Notes under the pieces: model-generated
Told to the model about the DNA's origin: nothing
The model's input: only the letters and a program-made list of their open reading frames with translations
Databases searched by the model: none
Shown: positions 10,700-19,900 of the stretch, piece after piece
Numbering within the stretch: the stretch's first letter is position 1
How the letters are laid out: each line of letters starts with the position of its first letter
Made by a program: the position numbers and the translations under genes
Source of the DNA: Trichomonas vaginalis G3
Taxonomy: Eukaryota; Parabasalia; Trichomonadida; Trichomonadidae
DNA length: 64,000 nucleotides
Direction of reading: 5' to 3'
Assembly (NCBI RefSeq): GCF_026262505.1
Contig: NC_067206.1
Location: 31,449,896 to 31,513,895, forward strand

Positions 10700-10906
10700 T
10701 TGAAGAAAGAAATTCATGAGCAAATTTTATCCGAACTGAAGGAACAAAAACAAGAACAAAAGCCAGAGAGACCAAAGAGAAAACTTAGTGAAAAACAACT
10801 TGCTGCATTAGCTGCTGGAAGACAAAAGAACCCAAGACTACTGGCGAAAAAAGCTAGAGAAGAAGTTGAAGCAAAAGCTAAAGAAGCTGAAGCAAAGAAA
10901 GAGTAA
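10700..10906 (+). CDS. block A small basic helical protein, incomplete
   Basis: About 68 residues, extremely rich in Lys, Glu and Ala (KPERPKRKLSEKQLAALAAG, then KKAREEVEAKAKEAEAKKE). The KLSEKQLAALAAGR motif followed by a Lys/Glu helix suggests a DNA- or RNA-binding or scaffold protein. The gene looks incomplete. It reads away from the capsid region, which starts ~100 bp upstream on the other strand. No family is recognised. Confidence 0.4.
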   Translation: MKKEIHEQILSELKEQKQEQKPERPKRKLSEKQLAALAAGRQKNPRLLAKKAREEVEAKAKEAEAKKE

Positions 10907-11031
10907 ATGGTTTATTTTTATCCGAATTAAATGTATAGACAAATACCTTTATCTGTTGCGTTCAGTAGTGAAAACCCTGACGTCAAAATAAAGGGAACAG
11001 AGTAACGTTTAAGTTTCCAACAGACTGGATT

Positions 11032-11763
11032 GTGAACATAAATGAAGAGAAGTACATTGGCATAACATCTATGTATATAACACGTGCTTTCAGAAAGGTT
11101 GACTTTATACTTCAAGTCGAGATAGAAAATGACGAACAGTCTTTAAGCGCCCAAAACATTCACATATACAAATACTTTAAAGACGATACAACATTGCAAC
11201 AATGTATGATTTCATTTAATGAGATGTTCGAGAAAAAGTTCAACATTGAAGTACAAACTTTACAGCCTTTACGTGAGTTTCTTGCACAACTGAAAGAAGA
11301 AGGTAGTCAGCCACAACTTATAGACTTTCATTATGAATTTAATGAAAATGAAGATGGAACACATGACTGTCAGTTTGTTGTATTCTCACCATTCAATGAA
11401 GTCGCTAAAAAGAAAGAAAATCCATTACGTATAAGATTTCAAATCTCTGAACCAAGTGATGATTTCAAGAATGTTTTCAATTATGATGCAATGCTTCCGA
11501 GGAAAAATGAATTTTCAAAGATTGTAACACCTGGAATTTGGGATAGAAAGCAAGCTATATTATATTCAAACTTAAGTAAGGGAGTTGAAAATGAGTTCAT
11601 TGGTCATACAAGAACTTCACCACTTCCTAACCCTAAATACTATAAATTAACTGGCTTCAATCGTGAGTTTTGGATAGACATGTTCTCCACTCATGACCAT
11701 AACTGCCCGTGTTCTTACCTCCAGACCATAAGGACTGTCTCTACATTGAAGCACAACTCTTAA
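11032..11763 (+). pseudogene. possible minor virion protein, broken
   Basis: A ~240-residue stretch of coding-like sequence (SMYITRAFRKVDFILQVEIE, ..FHYEFNENEDGTHDCQFVVF..) with alternating hydrophobic strands, as in jelly-roll proteins. It could be a penton-like minor capsid gene of block A, judging from its place between the capsid-like region and the polymerase. It looks broken (one or more breaks). The function is inferred from position only. Confidence 0.35.
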
Positions 11764-11865
11764 ACTCTACCATCGCAGTATTGTAAATGACCACATGGAC
11801 TTCGCCCTTGCCGCTAGTTTTATTTTTATCACGAATGACCTCATTGCTGACAAAAATAAATGACC

Positions 11866-14199
11866 TCAGAACTTCAACTTACGAATAAAGCTTGTTTTAG
11901 TCGTTATTGAGAAGTTAAACTTCTCTTCAAAGCAAGGTTGACATGACTTACATAAGTCGAATGCAATCTCTTGACCGTCATAAAGTGCTTTATATAACTT
12001 CATAACACTGAACTCAGAGTCTTTGTTAAATTTTCCTTGCGGAACCATTAAACCTTTATCTTCATTATAGAAACACTGAACAGAGTCAGGAAACATTTCA
12101 TTAGCGGTTAAAGCAATAACATCTTGCTTCACGCCTTTCATTCTGCAGTGAAATGCAACTTCATTTAAATCATTCGTGAGTAAGTCTATGTAAGTCTTCT
12201 TTCCACAAAATATTGACTTGTATGCTAAACTTTGTTTATCTTTTGTGATTTCTGCAAAGTCGCTATGAAATTGACCAAGGTTTTTACCAATGAGAACTCT
12301 TCCATAACGTTTCTCAAACTCTTCAGCTAAACGAGGGATATCTTCATTGTAGAGATGCATACTGTCCGTATCGCTATAAAAGATGTCCATTCCTAAGTCC
12401 TCAGCAGTACAGAATACTTCGTTCATTATTCTCTTCGACATTGACAGAATGTTAACACCAAGTGGACAGAAGTTAAAGTGTCTGCAAATGCTTTTCGTTA
12501 GCTTGAAAATAGTTTTATCTGAACCATCCAAACCTTCGAACTTCACTATATGGTTGTAGTTTCTGATGGCATATCTTATAGCATCTTTGTCATTTACTAT
12601 GGTTATTTTTGACTCAATAGGAGATAGAATAGTTTTGCCATAAATACTGTTCAGAATGAGCTTTATATTTTCTTGCAAAGGATTTCCTTCTTTCTTATAC
12701 TTTAACCTTAACTCAAACAACTTCTTTACTTCATCTCTTATTCTAATATCTCTGTTTCCATCGTAATAGTATCCTTGCAACACTTCACATTTGACACCTT
12801 GATATTTTATGAGGTCTTGTAATGTTATATGGTCAACATACATTAAACAGCAAGTGTTTGAACTTCTGGGAACGTTAAGTTCTGGATTTAGTTCAGGGTC
12901 ACAAACTATTAAAGGAAAGTGTCTATGTATTCCAATCTCTGTTATCTTAATGAGAACAAAGAAGCCAGACATAAACTTTTCACCAATGGGTTCCTTTTGG
13001 TCGTCATCGAATAAATGTCTCATGAGATACTCTGTGCTTAACATTTCTTTCTTCATAACCTTTGGAATACCTTCTAAAGTATAAAGTCTTGCTATAGCTG
13101 ATGGATATAATGAAACAGCGTCGAAGTCAGCAATGAGTTTCTTTTCGCTCTTTTGTTTAATGTTATCTGACAGCATACATCTTCCACCTTGAATACAGCG
13201 TGAAATAAATTCTCTTGGTTTATTTGAGAGGTCATATAAATTTCCATTCGGGAAGTACACTCTGTTCTCAAATAATTTGTTAGCAATTGAACAAATACTA
13301 ACGTAGTCATAAACGTTTAAATCAAATTCTTTCAATATGTCATTGCGGAACTTAACAAAACCTTCTCTTAAAATTCTTACATCTTGTTTGCAATAATGTG
13401 CTATATTTTCTAAGTCGAAGTGGTTCTCATCTATTCTGCAACCTTTGATGGAATCTATGTTTTTCATGAATGTATCCACATCCTGGATAAACTTACATGC
13501 TTCAGAAATGACACCAGTTCTGTTGTCATTTGCTAACAAAACACTGCTGTAGTAGTTGTATGGAAATACTTCTTTCGGTCCTGTTTGTAAGTTAAACATA
13601 GCAGGAAATAGTTTAAGCTTCTTATTTATAACACTGTAAGAGTCTTTTATAATAATTGCCCTTCCTTTATATAAGCCAGTTATTTGCATTGTTCGTGAAC
13701 CTTTAATGATGGGAGTTCCTTTCACTTCTGTCATGTGTCTTAAGATGAAGTTTATATCATAACTGAGGTTATGGAAATATATTAAACTCTTGTCAGGAAG
13801 TCGTTCCAAAAATTCTGTTGCACAGTTCTGACCCCAAATGCTTTCACTCACTGAACCATCTTCACTGTCGTAACAGATGTTAAAAGCTTTATGAAAGCCA
13901 TCGGTACTGCACTCAAAGTCAGCAAAGAAAACGTGCTCAGGAATGAACTTGCACTTATTTTTATTTACTTCTTTTGACTCGGCTTTCTTCTTCAGTTGTA
14001 CACAATACTTTGGAGCATATGTCAAATCTTTAAATGGTGCAAGGTTCTGTTTATATAAGTCAGTAGTATATGTGAAAAGTTCTCCATAATCCCAATTGTT
14101 TTGAATGTAATTATCAAAGTAAACATTGATTTGTTTAGCATCTTTTAAAATTGGTTCAAGATGTTCAACTAGTTTTGAAATTGAGTAAAACTCAGTCAT
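11866..14199 (-). CDS. block A protein-primed type B DNA polymerase
   Basis: A 777-residue polymerase that looks whole. The 3'-5' exonuclease motifs are visible: FADFEC (D94, E96), FHNLSYDINF (~140-150) and YCKQDV. The polymerase motifs are DFDAVSLYPSA (A, ~356-366), LNSIYGK (B, ~520) and YSDTDSMH (C, ~611), as in Polinton, adenovirus and phi29 replication polymerases, which copy linear DNA from a protein primer. It has no HNH-like insertion, unlike the polymerases of blocks B and C, and is only distantly related to them. The next gene upstream (14497) begins 52 bp away on the same strand. Confidence 0.88.
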   Translation of the reverse strand: MTEFYSISKLVEHLEPILKDAKQINVYFDNYIQNNWDYGELFTYTTDLYKQNLAPFKDLTYAPKYCVQLKKKAESKEVNKNKCKFIPEHVFFADFECSTDGFHKAFNICYDSEDGSVSESIWGQNCATEFLERLPDKSLIYFHNLSYDINFILRHMTEVKGTPIIKGSRTMQITGLYKGRAIIIKDSYSVINKKLKLFPAMFNLQTGPKEVFPYNYYSSVLLANDNRTGVISEACKFIQDVDTFMKNIDSIKGCRIDENHFDLENIAHYCKQDVRILREGFVKFRNDILKEFDLNVYDYVSICSIANKLFENRVYFPNGNLYDLSNKPREFISRCIQGGRCMLSDNIKQKSEKKLIADFDAVSLYPSAIARLYTLEGIPKVMKKEMLSTEYLMRHLFDDDQKEPIGEKFMSGFFVLIKITEIGIHRHFPLIVCDPELNPELNVPRSSNTCCLMYVDHITLQDLIKYQGVKCEVLQGYYYDGNRDIRIRDEVKKLFELRLKYKKEGNPLQENIKLILNSIYGKTILSPIESKITIVNDKDAIRYAIRNYNHIVKFEGLDGSDKTIFKLTKSICRHFNFCPLGVNILSMSKRIMNEVFCTAEDLGMDIFYSDTDSMHLYNEDIPRLAEEFEKRYGRVLIGKNLGQFHSDFAEITKDKQSLAYKSIFCGKKTYIDLLTNDLNEVAFHCRMKGVKQDVIALTANEMFPDSVQCFYNEDKGLMVPQGKFNKDSEFSVMKLYKALYDGQEIAFDLCKSCQPCFEEKFNFSITTKTSFIRKLKF

Positions 14200-14251
14200 G
14201 CTTTTTCTACAAGTAAAAAAATTAAATTAAATCAGAATCTGAATTGTTTAC

Positions 14252-14497
14252 TTAGAATCGTGCTCTTATTTTCCTTCTTGTTTCATTACAGAACTCCACA
14301 TATTTATCATGGAGTTCACATGTCTTCATTGGGTACTTAGCTCTAGTGAGGAACATTGAGAGCCAGATCTCTGCTTCATCCCTTGGTACAAAGAGAGTGC
14401 ATACGAATGCTTCCCAGATTTCATCTTCAGTCCATTGTTTATCAGGGTCTTCCTGACTAACAGTCTCGAAGAACTTGCGAACACGGTCGTTCTCCAT
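14252..14497 (-). CDS. small acidic helical protein, unknown
   Basis: 81 residues with Trp- and acid-rich helices (KQWTEDEIWEAFVCTLF) and a basic end (ETRRKIRARF). The cassette GACATTTTTTAATGG reads straight into the ATG. I do not recognise a family. It is first in the small-gene cluster, 52 bp from the start of the block A polymerase. Confidence 0.6.
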   Translation of the reverse strand: MENDRVRKFFETVSQEDPDKQWTEDEIWEAFVCTLFVPRDEAEIWLSMFLTRAKYPMKTCELHDKYVEFCNETRRKIRARF

Positions 14498-14534
14498 TAA
14501 AAAATGTCAAACCGTTTAAAAATTAAATGTTTAC

Positions 14535-14747
14535 TTAGAAGTCGTAATGTTTGAAGCAAATTCCTTTATTGAGTTTGATAAATAACAGCAGTAATGTTAT
14601 GAACTGGATCACAACAATCGCTGCGATTAGTACAATACCAACAATTTTGGTTTTATCCCAACAACTCTTCTTTGCTACTCTTGTTTCTGACCTTTCTGAA
14701 GCATCAGTGTTGAAAGGATTGTTTGGATCTTGAAATGGGTTAGACAT
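14535..14747 (-). CDS. small single-pass membrane protein
   Basis: 70 residues. The N-terminal half is polar with NPF repeats (SNPFQDPNNPFN); NPF is the classic ligand of EH domains in endocytosis. One strong membrane span follows at ~37-60 (IVGIVLIAAIVVIQFITLLLLF), then a short basic end. The layout resembles a tail-anchored or virion-membrane protein. TCATTTTTTCAAATG lies directly at the start. Function unknown; the NPF pair is suggestive of a link to host trafficking but unproven. Confidence 0.6.
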   Translation of the reverse strand: MSNPFQDPNNPFNTDASERSETRVAKKSCWDKTKIVGIVLIAAIVVIQFITLLLLFIKLNKGICFKHYDF

Positions 14748-14814
14748 TTGAAAAAATGAAATGAAAAAAGTGCATGACCAACGGTTATTTTTAATAAAAT
14801 GACATCCTTTATTT

Positions 14815-15069
14815 TTAATGATTTACTGAATGTGATACAAAAATAAGTAATAATACCTCTTTTTTAGCTTGAAATTTCAATTCTTGAGATTTAATTTTTA
14901 ATCTTGGTGTTAAAAGAGGTGTTGTGAATGGTGTCAAGACTGGTGTTGGAGGTGGTGTTGGACGTGGTGTTAGAAAAGGGGTTAAAGGTGGTGTTGGACG
15001 TGGTGTTCGATCTGGTGTTGTAGGTGGCGTTACAGCTTGTAAAAATATAAAAAAGAATTCACGAATCAT
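14815..15069 (-). CDS. Thr-Pro repeat protein, uncertain
   Basis: 84 codons whose middle is a TPxxTP repeat (TPDRTPRPTPPLTPFLTP and similar) of about ten units. The N-terminus is short and hydrophobic (REFFFIFLQAV) and could be a signal or anchor. The TP-rich style recurs in the block A protein at 8101-8541. The start is not well supported, and the opposite strand is also open because of the repeat. Confidence 0.35.
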   Translation of the reverse strand: MIREFFFIFLQAVTPPTTPDRTPRPTPPLTPFLTPRPTPPPTPVLTPFTTPLLTPRLKIKSQELKFQAKKEVLLLIFVSHSVNH

Positions 15070-15148
15070 TAGTGAGAAAGGAAATATCGGTAGCGATTTT
15101 TTCAGAGTGTTTATTCAATATTTGAGATCATGAATGATCTGTCACTTT

Positions 15149-15355
15149 TTATAACCGAATGTTTTTAAGTTGGTCATAAAGCATAAATCCTCGTGCAAGT
15201 GAGATAATAATATCATTTGGATTATCTGATTGAATTATTTGGTCATATGGTGGTGACCAAATTTCTTTGTCATTAGCATAGAAAGCGCATGAAAAGACAT
15301 TATATTCCGGATGAAATTCAACAATTGCAGAGAAACTCCGGTCTGTTGAATTTGT
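15149..15355 (-). other. coding-like stretch, no clear start
   Basis: About 65 codons of well-textured protein sequence (FSAIVEFHPEYNVFSCAFYA, ..DKEIWSPPYDQII.., ..ISLARGFMLYDQLKNIRL) ending in TAA at 15149-15151. It resembles the conserved part of a real gene but has no obvious beginning. It lies head-to-head with the gene at 15389. Family unknown. Confidence 0.35.
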
Positions 15356-15388
15356 TTATTCAAATTAGAAATGTCACTTTTTCCACTA

Positions 15389-15715
15389 ATGGAGAAGAGA
15401 AAGATCAAGAAGATAGTAGTTGATGAAGGAACTGAATTCGAGAAGATATTCAACTTTGACGGTAATGGTTGGTTCACAACTATTACTGATAAAGATGGAG
15501 AACATTTCAGACCCAGAAAGGCACCAAGAAAACTTCAAGATCTGATTGAACCAATCAATCCAAACAAACCAATCAAACAAAACAAACCAAAGCAAACATC
15601 GGAAACATATCCTATACCAGAAGTCCATGAACCAGAGAGACTTTTGATACCAAGACCTGTGGATGACAAATATGATCCAGATGAGTTCTTCCCAAAAATA
15701 CCTAAGTTAGAATAA
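15389..15715 (+). CDS. small Pro/Lys-rich protein, unknown
   Basis: 108 residues from the ATG at 15389. An ATG 18 bp earlier is in frame, but it overlaps a GTCACTTTTTCCACTAATGG sequence that matches the cluster's upstream cassette, so I prefer the later start. The first ~55 residues look folded (KKIVVDEGTEFEKIFNF, GWFTTITDKDGEHF). A PNKPIKQNKPKQ linker and a proline-rich acidic end follow. The stop lies in TAAAAA and overlaps the 3' end of the opposite gene by 9 bp. Confidence 0.6.
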   Translation: MEKRKIKKIVVDEGTEFEKIFNFDGNGWFTTITDKDGEHFRPRKAPRKLQDLIEPINPNKPIKQNKPKQTSETYPIPEVHEPERLLIPRPVDDKYDPDEFFPKIPKLE

Positions 15716-16282
15716 AAACTCCTTTATATCTTTAGTATGATATAATAAGTCAATTAATAAGCTTTGTTCTCGTTCTGTTCTGGTGTTTTGTCTACCTTTC
15801 ATGGTCTCGCAAAGTAAGATCATGAACTTCTTCTTGAGATACTCAAAGAGCTGTGGTAAGTTATCATACTCTGGGTATGTGGGAAGCATGCCTGCTATCG
15901 TAAGGGTTGTATCAGCAAGGATTGGGGTAATATCTGAAAAATCTACCTCCGGAGTAGAATATGAAGGTAAGTCTCTAACATGTATGTAATCATTGTATGA
16001 TTGTCGCATAAGATTGAGTTTCTGAAGAACAATGATAAGACTTTGACTTTGTCGTTCAAGTTTGTTTAATGTTCTTTCCAAACTTCTGTAATAAACGTCA
16101 ACCTCTGTAAGAGCTTTTAATTTTGCTTCAGTCTTAGAGATCTTTTCTTGAACTTCACCAAGTTTGATCTGAACTGATGTTTTTGCTCCCATCATGTTTT
16201 CATCAAGGTCATTCTCTATGTCATCAATGATATCTTCCCATGGAGTCGATTTGTCATCATTGATCTTCACGTGAACGCTCAT
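15707..16282 (-). CDS. coiled-coil protein, unknown
   Basis: 191 residues. An acidic start (PWEDIIDDIENDLDENMM) precedes a long coiled coil at ~35-90 (LGEVQEKISKTEAKLKALTE.., SLERTLNKLERQSQSL), then a helical domain ending HTKDIKEFLF. A TCACTTTTTT cassette lies ~25 bp before the ATG. The coil suggests an oligomeric structural or scaffold role. No family recognised. Confidence 0.65.
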   Translation of the reverse strand: MSVHVKINDDKSTPWEDIIDDIENDLDENMMGAKTSVQIKLGEVQEKISKTEAKLKALTEVDVYYRSLERTLNKLERQSQSLIIVLQKLNLMRQSYNDYIHVRDLPSYSTPEVDFSDITPILADTTLTIAGMLPTYPEYDNLPQLFEYLKKKFMILLCETMKGRQNTRTEREQSLLIDLLYHTKDIKEFLF

Positions 16283-16328
16283 GAAAAAAATTCAAAAAAG
16301 TGACGTTTGTAAATGAATGTGTTTACTC

Positions 16329-16721
16329 TTAAGCTTCTTCTTTCTCAACTTGAAGATCTGTTGGATTTAATGTTCCATCACGTTCAACCAGAATGTTTTG
16401 TTCAGGTCTTTCAAGGAGTTGCCTGTAAATCGTAAAGGTTTCAACAAGACCTTGGTATGGTATCTTAAGATCTATGTTCACCCATGGGTGTTTCGTTAAG
16501 AAAGCAGCAAGTGTGTCAAGCTTTGAGTCAAGGATGTCGCTTTTCTCTGTAAGACCTTCTTCAAAGCTTAAAATTACTCCTGCTGCAGCTTCAAGTCTTT
16601 GGATCTGGCGTCTTGAAACTTTTGTAAGTTGGATTGATTTATTGGTACTGAAGATTTGTAGGAGATAATTCGAAACAACTTCGTTGATCTCAAGCTGACA
16701 GATCGGATGAAGTTCAGACAT
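16329..16721 (-). CDS. helical protein, unknown
   Basis: 130 residues from the first ATG (MSELHPICQLEINEVV). It looks all-alpha and soluble, with a VSRRQIQRLEAAAGVIL segment and a C-terminus rich in Glu and Leu. It follows the 15707-16282 gene's strand with a ~40-bp gap. Its upstream region is the 15-bp minisatellite rather than the usual cassette, so its control may differ. Family unknown. Confidence 0.6.
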   Translation of the reverse strand: MSELHPICQLEINEVVSNYLLQIFSTNKSIQLTKVSRRQIQRLEAAAGVILSFEEGLTEKSDILDSKLDTLAAFLTKHPWVNIDLKIPYQGLVETFTIYRQLLERPEQNILVERDGTLNPTDLQVEKEEA

Positions 16722-16724
16722 GGA

Positions 16725-17220
16725 CAATTAGTACTGGTATTTATCGTTCCAGTACTTTACGTGTCAGTACAACATGTGCCGGTACTTTATATGCCAGTAC
16801 TTTACGTGTCAGTACAACTTGTGCAGGTACTTTACGCGCCAAAGTATTCAAATTTGAGAGAAATGGCACAACTTGTGCCAGTACTTTACGTGTCAGTACA
16901 ACTTGTGCCAGTACTTTACGTGTCAGTACAACTTGTGCAGGTACTTTATGTGCCAGTACTTTACGTGTCAGTACAAAATGTGCCAGTACTTTACGTGTCA
17001 GTACAACTTGTGCAGGTACTTTACGCGCCAAAGTATTCAAATTTGAGAGAAATGGCACAACTTGTGCCAGTACTTTACGTGTCAGTACAACTTGTGCCAG
17101 TACTTTACGTGTCAGTACAACTTGTGCAGGTACTTTATGTGCCAGTACTTTACGTGTCAGTACAAAATGTGCCAGTACTTTACGTGTCAGTACAAAATGT
17201 GCCGGTACTTAACGTTCTAA
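16725..17220. repeat. minisatellite of ~15-bp units with a 189-bp higher-order copy
   Basis: Repeats of GTGCCAGTACTTTAC and GTGTCAGTACAACTT alternate to make a 30-bp unit. A longer segment containing CAAAGTATTCAAATTTGAG occurs at 16840 and again at 17029, 189 bp apart, so a whole block was duplicated. Both strands stay open through the array (e.g. a VPVLYVSVQ-type frame), which follows from the unit length being a multiple of three and is not evidence of a protein. The array fills the gap between two genes that diverge, at 16721 and 17234. Confidence 0.85.
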
Positions 17221-17233
17221 ACCGTCGGACCAA

Positions 17234-17734
17234 ATGTCCCAAGACCAACCTGCGACACCAGCTCAAGCAGCACCGACACCAGACATGATAACAATGATGA
17301 TGCAAATGATGCAACAACAAACACAGCTTATGCAACAAATGCAACAGGAGAAACCTTTATGGAAACCTACAAAAAATCCTCAAGATCTTGAAGCAGGACT
17401 CAATGCTCTCAGGAATGATTACAAGCGTGAACGTATGACCATGAAGAAAGGTGAAGAAGATTACGATCCGATCGAAGAAGACGAAATCAAGTCAACAGCT
17501 TCGACAAGAACACTACAAGCAGAGAGGGAACAAGACGACTTCCTCCTTAAGTCCCAAAGACTTTACGTTCTCGAGTTCTTTACAGTCCCAGCATTGAGAT
17601 CAATGCGCAATTGGAAAGGTCGTGTTTCAATGGGTTCCAACAGAAGAGAACTCCTCATGTCCGCCATACTTCTTGTTAAAACAAGGGCAGAACTTATGGA
17701 CTTCATTCTTTCATCATGCCCCGATGAAATCTAA
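17234..17734 (+). CDS. Met/Gln-rich N-terminus, helical C-domain, unknown
   Basis: 166 residues. The first ~45 are Ala/Pro then Met/Gln-rich (MITMMMQMMQQQTQLMQQMQ). A charged linker with EEDYDPIEEDEIKST follows, and a C-terminal helical domain (~105-160) reads YVLEFFTVPALRSMRNWKGR. It starts right after the minisatellite. Codon use is GC-richer than its neighbours. It could be a DNA- or scaffold-binding protein; no family recognised. Confidence 0.6.
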   Translation: MSQDQPATPAQAAPTPDMITMMMQMMQQQTQLMQQMQQEKPLWKPTKNPQDLEAGLNALRNDYKRERMTMKKGEEDYDPIEEDEIKSTASTRTLQAEREQDDFLLKSQRLYVLEFFTVPALRSMRNWKGRVSMGSNRRELLMSAILLVKTRAELMDFILSSCPDEI

Positions 17735-17772
17735 GTTCAGAGTAAAAAACTTACATTGATTAAAATTACTTT

Positions 17773-17961
17773 TTATTCATGACCTGCAAGACGTCTACGA
17801 TAGAAGTCTATGAGAGCATCGTAGATCTTGATCGTAGGATTGTGTTCGTCTCTAGGAACCTTAAGGTATTCCTTATATGCTTCAACATGTTGATAAGAAT
17901 AAACTAGAGCATCTTTGAGTTCTTCAAGTTCTTCTCTTTCTTTAGGTGTCATTGACTCCAT
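17773..17961 (-). CDS. small helical protein, paralogue of 18009-18215
   Basis: 62 residues (ELKDALVYSYQHVEAYKEYL, ..IYDALIDFYRRRLAG). The pattern Y-xx-HVEAYKxYL, then I-xxx-LIDFYRRxL, recurs in the next gene, and both upstream regions share a TTTTGTCACTTTTTA-like cassette ending TCTAATGGA. The two are therefore likely a tandem duplication. Family unknown. Confidence 0.6.
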   Translation of the reverse strand: MESMTPKEREELEELKDALVYSYQHVEAYKEYLKVPRDEHNPTIKIYDALIDFYRRRLAGHE

Positions 17962-18008
17962 TAGACAAAATAAAAAGTGACAAAATTAAGTATTAATAAA
18001 TTAATTGT

Positions 18009-18215
18009 TTATTCTTTTTTCTCGTACTTCTGTGTAAGATTTCCTCGGAAGAAGTCAAGCAACATTTGGATCTTTCCAAGCTTTCGACCTTCTTTTACAA
18101 GATCATCTTGGTAAGCTCGGAATGCGTCAACGTGTGAGCTAGCGTAGAATGCAGCGACAACAACTTCTTCTGCGCCTTCTTTGCTGGCAAGTGGTATGAA
18201 CTCAAATCCTTCCAT
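18009..18215 (-). CDS. small helical protein, paralogue of 17773-17961
   Basis: 68 residues from the ATG at 18215 (MEGFEFIPLASKEGAEE). The frame is open further upstream, but this start aligns with the paralogue's start and its upstream cassette. Core: FYASSHVDAFRAYQ, then KIQMLLDFFRGNLTQKYE. It diverges from the gene at 18265, leaving ~49 bp for two promoters. Family unknown. Confidence 0.6.
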   Translation of the reverse strand: MEGFEFIPLASKEGAEEVVVAAFYASSHVDAFRAYQDDLVKEGRKLGKIQMLLDFFRGNLTQKYEKKE

Positions 18216-18264
18216 TAGAGTAAATAAACTGTCAAAACCGTTCACTCTGACCACTTCACTTTTA

Positions 18265-18462
18265 ATGTCATCTGTTGAAGGGATTATGAATTTGGTTAAG
18301 CAACTCAAATTAGACATTGAGACAGAGATAAAAGAACATAAAGTTGACGCAAGGTCTTTGCGTAAATTGGAAGAATCAGTAAGTTATCTTGATGACATGA
18401 TGAATTCTCTTGATCAGATCAAACGTGGAACCGGTACAAACATGAAAGAAAAAAAAGAATGA
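18265..18462 (+). CDS. small coiled-coil protein, unknown
   Basis: 65 residues from the ATG at 18265 (MSSVEGIMNLVKQLKLDIET). TTCACTTTTAATG reads directly into this start, as in the rest of the cluster. The rest is a helical hairpin (ARSLRKLEESVSYLDDMMNS) with a Lys-rich end. Stop codons are followed by TAAATGATTAAA. Immediately downstream (18484-18555) the other strand holds a short coding-like tail that ends at the palindromic block. Function unknown. Confidence 0.5.
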   Translation: MSSVEGIMNLVKQLKLDIETEIKEHKVDARSLRKLEESVSYLDDMMNSLDQIKRGTGTNMKEKKE

Positions 18463-18913
18463 ATAAATGATTAAATTTTTTATTCAATTGTTTTTAAGTA
18501 AGTCTTGAGCATCATTTGCTGTTCTTAAGTATTGAATGTTAGTTTGACGATTCAATTATCATAAGACGAAATGGTGGAAGTGAACTCAAAATAAGAGTAA
18601 TTAGGTTATTTTGCCGACCAAATATATTTACAAGGCAAAATATCATATTACATGTCAACCTATTATCAGTATGTTTTGATAAAAACAATTTTATCAAATA
18701 TCATATTAAAATTAACATCTATATCTATATCAAGATCTACACTATAAATTTTTTTATTCAATATCATAGATTTCAAAAATTTATTTCAATTTTAAATTAA
18801 TTTATGGTTTTCATCAAAATTGTTTTTTATTAAAAAGCATGTTTCACAATTTTTACGGTTTCTTTCAAAAGTTATAAAAAGAGAGTCAATAAGAAATTTC
18901 AACGCTTCAAGAA

Positions 18914-19268
18914 GGAATCAAAGAAATTGACGAAGTTCCAGAATTTTATTCAACAATTCTTAATCAATTAACAAAAACTATACTGAAACTTATCTTACCA
19001 TCCAAATCAAATCACATTACATACGGAATAAACATTTAATCTTTTACCATTAAAATTATATTTATACGTTATTTAATTTTTTACGTCTAAGTTGAATAGG
19101 ATAATAGCCGAAGATATAAAGTAACTATAGTTTACAAGCTAAGGAACAAATCAGCATTGAAACTAAAAAATGCTGAAATATTATAATAAATTGAAGAAAT
19201 ACTGTGATAGAATACCTAGTTATACTAGATACTATTATAATATGAATTCATTTGTATTGAATATCGAT
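18914..19268 (+). repeat. left arm of long inverted repeat
   Basis: 355 bp whose reverse complement occurs at 19901-20256 with, as far as I can see, only a 1-base difference in a T run. Such identity in AT-rich non-coding DNA means a recent origin or ongoing gene conversion. It carries a short frame (KEIDEVPEFYSTILNQL) shared by the other arm. Confidence 0.9.
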
Positions 19269-19280
19269 TAAAATAAGATG

Positions 19281-19786
19281 GAACGTCAATTTGACAGACT
19301 CAAGTTTCGAATTAGAGACCAACTTTCATCAGCATAGTATATGTGCGCAAACTACTGCATAATGGTATGCTTATCTTTTCATTTTAAAAAATAACGTATT
19401 TGAATAATTTCGTAAAAAATTAGAATTACTCGATATTAAGCATATTGCTTTTCTATCATATATGCTTATATTCTACAATAGTGTTACCAAACATCGGGCA
19501 ACATCATACGTATAATACAACTTTTTAATACTTGAACGTCAATTTGACAGACTCAAGTTTCGAATTAGAGACCAACTTTCATCAGCATAGTATATGTGCG
19601 CAAACTACTGCATAATGGTATGCTTATCTTTTCATTTTAAAAAATAACGTATTTGAATAATTTCGTAAAAAATTAGAATTACTCGATATTAAGCATATTG
19701 CTTTTCTATCATATATGCTTATATTCTACAATAGTGTTACCAAACATCGGGCAACATCATACGTATAATACAACTTTTTCGTACTT
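19281..19786 (+). repeat. two tandem copies of a 253-bp unit
   Basis: GAACGTCAATTTGACAGACT begins at 19281 and again at 19534. The two copies look identical by eye. They fill the spacer of the palindrome. No open frame of interest lies inside. Confidence 0.9.
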
Positions 19787-19900
19787 CTTTATCGAATTTA
19801 AATAGAACTAAGTTTTTATTTTAAATAAAAGAGAAATAATTCTAATTTATAATCTCATTATTAATTTATTCTCATTTTAATATTTCATCGATTTTTTATT

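Larger units (their letters stand above)
7367..14199. mobile_element. Polinton (Maverick)-like block A
   Basis: A virus-like element, partly decayed. Its parts are small unknown genes, a capsid-like region (8572-10603), a possible minor virion gene (11032-11763) and a protein-primed type B DNA polymerase (11866-14199, looks whole). No integrase, protease or packaging ATPase was recognised. I count about three or more broken genes, which suggests a moderately old copy. It may continue into the small-gene cluster from 14252; if so, and leaving out the palindromic block, the total would be roughly 16 kb, the usual size of the family. Both end repeats are unassigned. Confidence 0.7.

Noticed and set aside
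16707-17288. Apparent 193-residue repeat protein (VPVLYVSVQ type) across the minisatellite.
   Set aside because: The repeat unit is a multiple of three and open on both strands; it crosses a gene start and has no initiator.
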